Both the position numbers and the translations under genes were made by a program. This document shows positions 1 to 5,335 of a DNA stretch of 5,335 nt, in pieces. The DNA is taken from NCBI GenBank assembly GCA_964371745.1, contig CAYJNS010000063.1, positions 1 to 5,335 of the forward strand. The letters run 5' to 3'. This DNA comes from CAKOSP01 sp964371745 (GTDB lineage: Bacteria > Bacillota_I > Bacilli_A > RF39 > UBA660). The notes beneath the pieces are model-generated. The model saw only the letters and a program-made list of their open reading frames with translations, was not told the DNA's origin and did no database searches. Position 1 is the first letter of the stretch. Each line of letters starts with the position of its first letter.

Positions 1-210
1 AACATGTTCTAAAAAATGAGCTATCCCTTTAGGTACTTTATAATTTTTACCATCTATACTAAACTCTGTATGAATTGATCCATATTTAACACTTAAAGTT
101 GCATAACAAGAATTTATTTTAGGATTAACCCACATATATACTCTTAAACCATTATCACAAACTGTTTCATATATTTTTTCATCTAATCCTTTAATATTTA
201 TTTCTTTCAT
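1..210 (-). CDS. yfmH: YfmH-like M16 zinc metallopeptidase, 3' part outside the window
   Basis: Seventy codons of this gene lie in the window and run off the left edge. The start is MKEINIKGLDEKIYETVCDN. The segment YATLSVKYGSIHTEF (36-50) matches the central strand region of the YfmH (B. subtilis YmfH) family. It leads into GIAHFLEHV (62-70), where H65, E68 and H69 form the HxxEH inverted zinc motif of M16 peptidases: the two His bind zinc and the Glu is the general base. The second zinc-binding Glu, about 75 residues further on, is outside the window. Full-length relatives are about 425-430 residues, so some 360 residues are missing. It overlaps yfmF by four bases and most likely supplies the active site of the pair. 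The substrate is unknown. In B. subtilis the next gene is the reductase ymfI; what follows here cannot be seen. Confidence 0.9.
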   Translation of the reverse strand, partial: MKEINIKGLDEKIYETVCDNGLRVYMWVNPKINSCYATLSVKYGSIHTEFSIDGKNYKVPKGIAHFLEHV

Positions 211-224
211 TTATTAACCCCACT
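207..224 (-). promoter_or_regulatory. ATGA stop-start overlap coupling yfmF to yfmH
   Basis: The bases ATGA at 210-207 hold both the yfmH start (ATG, 210-208) and the yfmF stop (TGA, 209-207). Upstream there is only a weak G-rich element, GTGGGG (223-218), seven bases before the ATG. It is much poorer than the AAAGGAGG in front of yfmF. Together these suggest that yfmH is translated by ribosomes finishing yfmF, which would keep the two subunits near equal amounts. The coupling is inferred from layout. Confidence 0.75.
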
Positions 225-1475
225 TTTTAAACTATATATAGTATTAAGTTTTATCTTTTTAGCAATATCTACTAAATCTTTAATTTCTATATTTCTAATC
301 ATTTCAATTCTTTTTTCTATTGTCGGTAAATTATCATTAATTCTAAAGATATAATTTGATAACATACTTACATTATTATCATATACCATCTTTAAAGATA
401 ACTCTAAATTATTTTTAGCGTCGCTTAAATCATCTTCAGTAAGAATACCTTTTTCCATTTCTTTGAAACATTCTTTAATTAACTTTATAGCTAATTCTTT
501 ATTAGACTCATCTAAAGAAACTTGAACAATTAATAAATTATCATACTTTAAAAATAAACTATATACACTGTAACATAAAGAATTTTCTTCACGTAATTTT
601 TTTGTTAATTTACTAGAAAGTACTCCACTACCTAATATATAATTATATACTTGAAGTGTTATATTTTTTTCATCTTTAGTTAAATTATCTAAATTATAAA
701 TCATATTAAGCTGAGTTTGGATAAAAACTCCTTCATCTTCTTTTATTTTAGGTTTTTTAACTAATTTATTATCTACATGTAGATTTAATTTTTTTGTTTT
801 TATTGTTTGCAATTTAAACTTTTTAGATATTATTTTATATACTTCATCTGGATCAAGATTACCAGTTACATAGATATCACATATAGAGTCTTTAAGTAAA
901 TTATTATACTCTTTATAAAGTGTTACTGGACTTACCTTTTCAAGTTCATCTAAGGTACCCATAACTGAAAATGATGCAAAACTTTCATCATCCATAAATT
1001 TTAAAGCATTAGATATTGCAAGTTTAGATGGATTTTCTTTTAAACTTTCTATATCTACTTTAGTTCTATTTTTTATCACATTAAAAGTATTAAGTTCAAA
1101 TTCTTCATTAATTACACTTGGATTAAGTATCATTTCTATGGGTAAGTCTAAAACTTCTTCTAAATAATTTTTTTCCTTTATAAATGTTGGTTCTATAAAA
1201 TCATATATGAAAATAGTATTTATTACTCCACCAGTTTTTGATACAGTTCCATAAAAAGTAGTATTATAAAGTTCTTCACTTTTTAGTGAAACATCTTTTC
1301 TTGTTGGATATTTTATTGAAGAATCAGATAATATATCACATAACATAGTTTTATAAACTAATTTATCTTTTATTACCTCATCTCTAAAATGAATTTCCAT
1401 ATGACATGTTTTAGATTTATTAGATTTTAAAACATGTAATTTATACGAATTTAAATCGTAAACTTTAACTTTCAT
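207..1475 (-). CDS. yfmF: YfmF-like M16 peptidase family protein, zinc motif absent
   Basis: The 422-residue protein resembles the YfmF (B. subtilis YmfF) branch of the M16 metallopeptidases. It has an M16 N-terminal domain (about 1-175) and an M16_C-type domain (about 185-365). No HxxEH zinc motif occurs: where it would be expected, around 40-50, the sequence is VYKTMLCDILS, followed by the YPTRKDVSLKSEELYN segment typical of the family. The C-terminal domain keeps the substrate-binding Arg/Tyr pair as LREENSLCY (R295, Y302), preceded by LGSGVLSSKL, the usual GGGxxSKLF-like segment. No signal peptide or membrane segment is seen, so it is probably cytoplasmic. The catalytic partner is probably the overlapping yfmH, since such M16 proteins commonly pair one active and one degenerate subunit. 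Databases call the family EF-P 5-aminopentanol modification-associated, a name resting on gene neighbourhood in Bacillus. No EF-P modification gene is visible here, so that role is uncertain. The stop is TGA, part of the ATGA overlap. Confidence 0.88.
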   Translation of the reverse strand: MKVKVYDLNSYKLHVLKSNKSKTCHMEIHFRDEVIKDKLVYKTMLCDILSDSSIKYPTRKDVSLKSEELYNTTFYGTVSKTGGVINTIFIYDFIEPTFIKEKNYLEEVLDLPIEMILNPSVINEEFELNTFNVIKNRTKVDIESLKENPSKLAISNALKFMDDESFASFSVMGTLDELEKVSPVTLYKEYNNLLKDSICDIYVTGNLDPDEVYKIISKKFKLQTIKTKKLNLHVDNKLVKKPKIKEDEGVFIQTQLNMIYNLDNLTKDEKNITLQVYNYILGSGVLSSKLTKKLREENSLCYSVYSLFLKYDNLLIVQVSLDESNKELAIKLIKECFKEMEKGILTEDDLSDAKNNLELSLKMVYDNNVSMLSNYIFRINDNLPTIEKRIEMIRNIEIKDLVDIAKKIKLNTIYSLKSGVNK

Positions 1476-1481
1476 AGCTAG

Positions 1482-1489
1482 CCTCCTTT
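1482..1489 (-). promoter_or_regulatory. Strong ribosome binding site of yfmF
   Basis: AAAGGAGG on the minus strand (1489-1482) is close to a full match to the anti-Shine-Dalgarno. It ends six bases before the ATG at 1475-1473, which settles the start over the in-frame Met at residue 26. It lies within the 22-base gap after the dgt stop. No separate promoter or terminator is visible in that gap, which supports co-transcription with dgt. Confidence 0.9.
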
Positions 1490-1497
1490 ATTATTAT

Positions 1498-2607
1498 TTA
1501 CAGATTAAGGCTATCATATGCATTTAAAAAGTACATATCAGTCATTCCTGCGATATAATCTATTACTATTCTGGCATTTGTATTTGCCTTATATTCATCA
1601 CACATATTATTTAAATAACTTTTTATAATTGGTGAATCTATATTATTTTTTTCTAAATCGTTTAAATATTTATTAAATAAAGTATCAAACATCAATTTAA
1701 TGTTTTCTCTTTCTTTATCTGTATATGCTTTTATATAAATATTTTTATAATTAAATTTTTTTAAATCAAGCATTGCTTTATAAATATTTTCACTTAACTT
1801 TATATAATTTTTATCAATACTATTATTTATTAAATCAGTTACTATTGTATTAACTATTTCTCTATTAGTTTTACCAAGTATATCAATAATATTCTTAGGT
1901 ATATCATCTAATTTTATTATACCAAGCATAATGCCATCTTCAATATCTCTTCCAATATATCCAATAAGATCACTTATTCTAACAACGCAACCTTCAAGAG
2001 TTGATGGAACTAAAGAGTATACCTTCTCTTTGGTAACTTCTTTATATTCCTTTAAAAAATCATCTATATTTTTTTTCTTAGGAACATAAACTTCATTTAA
2101 TATTTCTCCATTATGACAAAGTATTGCATCAAGTACCTGATATGATAAATTACTTCCCTTTCCATAATTTTCAACATTCATAAGTACTCTTACACTTTGA
2201 TGATTATGCTTAAAATAACCTTCATTATGTTTTAAACTTAAATCATTTAAAAATACCTCTCCAACATGACCATAAGGAACATGTCCTAAATCATGACCTA
2301 AAGCTGCTGCTTCAATTAAATCTTCATTAAGACTAAGTGCTCGACCTATAGTTCTAGCAATTTTGCTTACATACTGAACATGAGTCATACGCTTACTTAC
2401 ATGATCATTATTGTAATAAGTAAATACTTGAGTTTTATCTAAATATCTATTATATGATAATGTATAAATAACTCTATCTACATCTCGAAAAAAAGATGTT
2501 CTAAAATCACTTTGCTCTTCTTTTATTCTAATTGATGCATCATCCTTACAGGCAAATTTACTTAGATAATTATTTTTTTTATTCATATTTATTTTTATTT
2601 GATCCAT
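1498..2607 (-). CDS. dgt: dGTPase-family HD-domain dNTP triphosphohydrolase
   Basis: The 369-residue product belongs to the dGTPase branch of HD-domain metal phosphohydrolases, which cleave dNTPs to the deoxynucleoside plus tripolyphosphate in the cytoplasm. The N-terminal family signature is present as RDVDRV (41-46) and YNRYLDKTQVF (52-62). The metal-binding set is complete: H76 in RMTH, H105-D106 in GHDLGH, and D213 in ISDLIGYIGRD. H114 and E117 in PYGHVGE lie at the same offsets from the HD pair as the catalytic His and Glu of E. coli Dgt. The C-terminal motif DYIAGMTDMYFL (350-361) is also typical of the family. At 369 residues it is shorter than E. coli Dgt (about 505) and matches the shorter forms common in other bacteria. 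It is the first gene after the promoter at 2652-2625 and is followed 22 bases later by yfmF. Activity is likely, but preferred substrate and allosteric dNTP control cannot be read from sequence. It ends with TAA. Confidence 0.95.
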   Translation of the reverse strand: MDQIKINMNKKNNYLSKFACKDDASIRIKEEQSDFRTSFFRDVDRVIYTLSYNRYLDKTQVFTYYNNDHVSKRMTHVQYVSKIARTIGRALSLNEDLIEAAALGHDLGHVPYGHVGEVFLNDLSLKHNEGYFKHNHQSVRVLMNVENYGKGSNLSYQVLDAILCHNGEILNEVYVPKKKNIDDFLKEYKEVTKEKVYSLVPSTLEGCVVRISDLIGYIGRDIEDGIMLGIIKLDDIPKNIIDILGKTNREIVNTIVTDLINNSIDKNYIKLSENIYKAMLDLKKFNYKNIYIKAYTDKERENIKLMFDTLFNKYLNDLEKNNIDSPIIKSYLNNMCDEYKANTNARIVIDYIAGMTDMYFLNAYDSLNL

Positions 2608-2611
2608 TTAA

Positions 2612-2618
2612 CTCTCCT
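2612..2618 (-). promoter_or_regulatory. Ribosome binding site of dgt
   Basis: AGGAGAG on the minus strand (2618-2612) contains the AGGAG core, which ends six bases before the ATG at 2607-2605. It fixes the first Met as the start in preference to the in-frame Met at residue 8. The predicted transcript would begin at or next to this element. Confidence 0.85.
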
Positions 2619-2624
2619 AATTAT

Positions 2625-2652
2625 ATTATACACTATATTTTTACTTTTTCAA
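2625..2652 (-). promoter_or_regulatory. Sigma-A-type promoter for the dgt-yfmF-yfmH operon
   Basis: Read on the minus strand, TTGAAA (2652-2647; consensus TTGACA) is followed after 16 bases by a perfect TATAAT (2630-2625). The -35 box starts two bases beyond the terminator U-tract. A start site 6-7 bases past the -10 box would fall near 2618-2619, at the first base of the Shine-Dalgarno, giving a leader of only about 11-12 nucleotides. The match and the position between a terminator and a gene start make this convincing. The surroundings are AT-rich, so chance -10 matches are possible, and the transcription start is inferred. Confidence 0.8.
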
Positions 2653-2654
2653 GG

Positions 2655-2683
2655 AAAAAAAAGTAGCCTTTTGGACTACTCTT
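2655..2683 (-). terminator. Intrinsic terminator at the end of rpoC
   Basis: On the minus strand AGTAG (2680-2676), a bulged T (2675) and CC (2674-2673) pair with GG (2668-2667) and CTACT (2666-2662) around an AAAA loop. Eight T residues follow (2662-2655), the first of them also the last stem base. The stem can be extended outward through a G-T wobble and two A-T pairs to about 2683, using part of the T run. The left arm contains the rpoC stop codon. This is a textbook rho-independent shape, though the stem is short with few G-C pairs, so some read-through into dgt is plausible. No folding energy was computed. Confidence 0.85.
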
Positions 2684-5335
2684 CTTCTTTTTCAGTAATA
2701 TCACTTAAGATATCTTCTTCTTCTAAAATAATGTCTTCAACTGAATCTTCATCAGTATCAGCAAGTAATTTATCTTCTAAAATTTCACTAGCTTCATCAT
2801 CAAAAAATTCATTTTCAAGTTCAATTTGTATATCACTATACTCTCTTGCACCTGTACCCGCTGGGATTAATTTACCAATTATTACATTTTCTTTTAATCC
2901 TTTTAAATAATCAACTTTACCTCTAATAGCTGCATCAGTTAAAACTCTTGTAGTTTCTTGGAATGATGCTGCTGATAAGAATGAATCTATTTCAAGTGAT
3001 GATTTAGTAATACCAAGCATGATAGGATTTCCTTTAGCAGGAACTTTACCTTCCATGATAACTGGTTTATTACCTTCAGCAAATTGTTTTAGCGATACAG
3101 TTAAACCATCTACAAATTCAGTTTCTCCTGCATCAGTAATTCTTACTTTATTTATCATACGTTTAACAATAATTTCAATATGTTTATCATTGATATCAAC
3201 ACCTTGAAGTCTATAAACGTTTTGTACTTCTCTTAAGATATATTCTTGAGCTCTTTGTGGATTAGTAACCGCTAAAAGTTCTTTAGGTGATACTACACCT
3301 TCAGTTAACTTATCTCCAGCTTCAACTTCATCTCCAACAAATACACGAAGTTTCATATTATAGTTTGTTGTTACCTCAGTAATTCCAGCTGCATTTTCTA
3401 TTGCTATATCATGACGACCAGAATTTTCTTTAATATTTACAACTTTACCAGTAACTTCAGCAAGTGTTGCTTTCCATTTAGGCATACGTGCTTCAAAAAG
3501 TTCTTCAACCCTAGGAAGACCTTGAGTGATATCCTCTCCTCCAGCAACTCCACCTGTATGGAATGTTCTCATTGTAAGCTGTGTACCTGGTTCTCCAATT
3601 GATTGAGCAGCCATAATACCTACAGCTTCACCAGTTTCAATTAAGTTACCTGTTGCAAGGTTACGTCCATAACATTTTTGACATACACCATTATCACATT
3701 TACATGTAAGAACAGATCTGATTTCAACTTTTTTAATTCCAGCATTTATAATTTTAGTTACCATATTCTCATTAATCATTTCACCAGCATTTAAAATAAC
3801 TTCTTTAGTTTCTGGGTGAATAATTTTTTTACTAGAATATCTTCCTAAAATACGCTCAGCAAGTGGTTCAATAACTGATCCATCTTTTTCATTAACTAAA
3901 TCATATACTTGTAATCCTTGAATAGCTCCACAGTCATGCTCACGAACTAAGATATCTTGAGCAACATCAACAAGTCTTCTTGTTAAGTACCCAGAATCCG
4001 CTGTTCTAAGCGCTGTATCTGCTGATCCTTTACGTGAACCATGTGTTGATAAGAAGAATTCTGATACATTAAGACCTTCAATAAAGGCAGATGTAATTGG
4101 AATTTCAACTGTTTCCCCACTTGGTTTAGCCATAAGACCACGCATACCAGCAAGCTGTGAAAACTGACCAATTTTACCACGAGCACCTGAGTTCATCATC
4201 ATAAATATTGGATTTTCATAATTATCTTTAGATATTTTATTAAGTTCACTTTTTACAGCATCTGTAGCAGAAGCCCAAGTTTCAATAACTTTAGCATAAC
4301 GCTCTTGCTCTGTAATCATCCCTCTTAAAAACTGTTTATTAATTTTATCAACTTTTTCTTTAGACTCGGCAATAATTTCGCCTTTTTTATCACTTGTAAC
4401 AATATCAGATATTGAAACAGTAACTCCAGCTTTTGTTGAATATTTAAACCCTAAATCTTTTAAGTTATCTAGCATAACTGAAGTTTCAGTAGTTTTATAT
4501 CTTTTAAATACTTGAGCAATCATATTTGATAAATCCTTTTGAATAAATGGACTTACCACAGGCATTGAAACTACTGCTTCATAAATATTTTCACCTTGTG
4601 CAATAAAGAACTTAGCTGGTGTAATACCTTCAATATTTTCTTTACTAGCTTCATTAATATATGGGAATGTATCTGGTAGTACTTCATTAAACTTAATCTT
4701 ACCTACTGTAGTAACAAGATATTTATTCATTACATCTTCAATAAATAATTTATGTTTAAATGTTTTAACAGGAATAACTATTCTTGTATGTAAAGTAATA
4801 TTTCTTCTTTCATAATCCATAATAGCTTCGCTTGGATCTTTATAAACATGTCCTTCGTTAGGAAGTCCAGCTTTTTCCATTGTTAAATAACAGTTACCAA
4901 GTACCATATCTTGTGAGGGTGTAACAATTGGTTTACCATCAGTCGGTTTTAAGATGTTATTAGCACCAATCATAAGAATTCTTGCCTCAGCCTTAGCTTC
5001 TTCTGATAAAGGAACATGTACTGCCATTTGGTCACCATCAAAGTCGGCATTAAACGCAGCACATACTAGTGGATGAAGTCTAATTGCTTTACCACCAATT
5101 AATTTTGGTTCAAATGCTTGAATTGATAATCTATGAAGTGTTGGTGCACGGTTTAAAAGTACTGGATATTCAGTAATAACTTCTTCAACTATATCCCATA
5201 CACTCTCATCACGAGAATCTATTAGTTTTTTTGCTCCCTTAATATTATGAGCTAAACCTTTTTCAACAATACCAGAAATGATATGTGGTTTAAATAGTTC
5301 AATAGCCATTTCTTTAGGAAGTCCACATTGATACA
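2676..5335 (-). CDS. rpoC: DNA-directed RNA polymerase subunit beta' (RpoC), 5' end outside the window
   Basis: This is the catalytic beta-prime subunit of RNA polymerase. The reading frame is open to the right edge: codons before Met 5309-5307 read YQCGLPKE, conserved RpoC sequence, so that Met is internal. By comparison with Bacillus RpoC (about 1200 residues), roughly 350 N-terminal residues are missing, including the N-terminal zinc ribbon and clamp. Counting from that Met, visible landmarks are LLNRAPTLHRL (51-61), the catalytic Mg-binding motif NADFDGD with D89, D91 and D93 (5045-5031), the bridge-helix region (about 407-452), the second zinc site C460, C536, C543 and C546, the trigger loop (about 557-587, AAQSIGEPGTQLTMRTFH), and the conserved C-terminal segment LSAASFQETTRVL (778-790). 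The trigger loop runs straight into GGVAGGEDITQGLPR, so the large proteobacterial insertion is absent. The last 50 or so residues form an acidic tail. The gene ends with TAG at 2678-2676, inside a terminator stem. rpoB is expected upstream but cannot be seen. Confidence 0.99.
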   Translation of the reverse strand, partial: YQCGLPKEMAIELFKPHIISGIVEKGLAHNIKGAKKLIDSRDESVWDIVEEVITEYPVLLNRAPTLHRLSIQAFEPKLIGGKAIRLHPLVCAAFNADFDGDQMAVHVPLSEEAKAEARILMIGANNILKPTDGKPIVTPSQDMVLGNCYLTMEKAGLPNEGHVYKDPSEAIMDYERRNITLHTRIVIPVKTFKHKLFIEDVMNKYLVTTVGKIKFNEVLPDTFPYINEASKENIEGITPAKFFIAQGENIYEAVVSMPVVSPFIQKDLSNMIAQVFKRYKTTETSVMLDNLKDLGFKYSTKAGVTVSISDIVTSDKKGEIIAESKEKVDKINKQFLRGMITEQERYAKVIETWASATDAVKSELNKISKDNYENPIFMMMNSGARGKIGQFSQLAGMRGLMAKPSGETVEIPITSAFIEGLNVSEFFLSTHGSRKGSADTALRTADSGYLTRRLVDVAQDILVREHDCGAIQGLQVYDLVNEKDGSVIEPLAERILGRYSSKKIIHPETKEVILNAGEMINENMVTKIINAGIKKVEIRSVLTCKCDNGVCQKCYGRNLATGNLIETGEAVGIMAAQSIGEPGTQLTMRTFHTGGVAGGEDITQGLPRVEELFEARMPKWKATLAEVTGKVVNIKENSGRHDIAIENAAGITEVTTNYNMKLRVFVGDEVEAGDKLTEGVVSPKELLAVTNPQRAQEYILREVQNVYRLQGVDINDKHIEIIVKRMINKVRITDAGETEFVDGLTVSLKQFAEGNKPVIMEGKVPAKGNPIMLGITKSSLEIDSFLSAASFQETTRVLTDAAIRGKVDYLKGLKENVIIGKLIPAGTGAREYSDIQIELENEFFDDEASEILEDKLLADTDEDSVEDIILEEEDILSDITEKEEE

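Noticed and set aside
534..560. Extra cysteine in the RpoC zinc site (TCKCDNGVC, C538)
   Set aside because: The four expected ligands C460, C536, C543 and C546 are all present. One nearby extra Cys in a variable position is not evidence of a different metal site. (In window bases this lies near 3670-3700; the coordinates given here are residue numbers.)
207..1475. yfmF as a decayed pseudogene because it lacks HxxEH
   Set aside because: The frame is intact at full family length, has a strong ribosome site and keeps the Arg/Tyr pair. Loss of the zinc motif is typical of the non-catalytic partner in this family.
2608..2675. Riboswitch or small RNA in the rpoC-dgt gap
   Set aside because: The 67-base gap is filled by the terminator, promoter and ribosome site, leaving no room for a structured leader.
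2599..2910. Plus-strand open frame of 103 codons, rich in Ser, opposite the end of rpoC
   Set aside because: Its Ser/Ile/Phe run is the reverse reading of the Glu/Asp-rich RpoC tail. It crosses the terminator and promoter of the minus-strand genes and resembles no family I recognise.
3019..3602. Two short plus-strand open frames (3019-3207 and 3411-3602)
   Set aside because: Both lie wholly inside conserved rpoC coding sequence on the other strand and have no recognisable protein features.
3983..4186. Minus-strand 67-codon open frame in a different frame within rpoC
   Set aside because: It overlaps the conserved bridge-helix coding region in another frame and is explained as a chance open frame.
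5307..5309. Met at 5309 as the rpoC start codon
   Set aside because: Conserved RpoC sequence (YQCGLPKE) continues in frame upstream to the window edge, so this Met is internal and the gene is cut by the window.

Overview
The window is a compact, AT-rich piece of bacterial core chromosome in which every gene is read on the minus strand, so it is best read from right to left. The proteins look like those of low-GC Gram-positive bacteria: an RpoC that follows the Bacillus type and lacks the large enterobacterial trigger-loop insertion, a YfmF/YfmH M16 peptidase pair, strong AGGAGG-type ribosome binding sites, and Lys/Asn/Ile-rich proteins. The three complete gene ends use TAG (rpoC), TAA (dgt) and TGA (yfmF), and tryptophan is written TGG. 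The code is therefore the standard bacterial one, which argues against a UGA-Trp mycoplasma. An uncultured or host-associated member of the Bacilli/Erysipelotrichia/RF39-like group fits best. That placement is inference from style and was not tested by phylogeny.

Layout, in transcription order: (1) 5335-2676, the C-terminal three quarters of rpoC, with its 5' end outside the window; (2) 2683-2655, an intrinsic terminator whose left stem arm includes the rpoC stop codon; (3) 2652-2625, a sigma-A-type promoter that starts two bases after the U-tract, followed by a very short predicted leader with a strong Shine-Dalgarno; (4) 2607-1498, a dGTPase-family HD phosphohydrolase (dgt); (5) 1475-207, a YfmF-type M16 peptidase-like protein without the zinc motif, preceded by a near-perfect Shine-Dalgarno; (6) 210 to the left edge, the first 70 codons of a YfmH-type M16 peptidase with an intact HxxEH motif, joined to yfmF by an ATGA overlap.

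RpoC makes the RNA polymerase beta-prime subunit. The terminator ends that transcription unit, and dgt-yfmF-yfmH appears to form a new operon from the compact promoter. Dgt would adjust dNTP pools. YfmF and YfmH probably act as a two-subunit M16 peptidase, one subunit catalytic and one degenerate. Nothing visible links dgt functionally to the peptidase pair.

There is no RNA gene, mobile element, CRISPR array or recognisable novel system here. The only non-coding stretches are 67 bp (2608-2675) and 22 bp (1476-1497), and both are accounted for. The points worth a second look are the fused terminator-promoter junction with its near-minimal leader, the acidic C-terminal tail of RpoC, substitutions near the RpoC bridge helix, and the unusual linkage of dgt to the peptidase pair.
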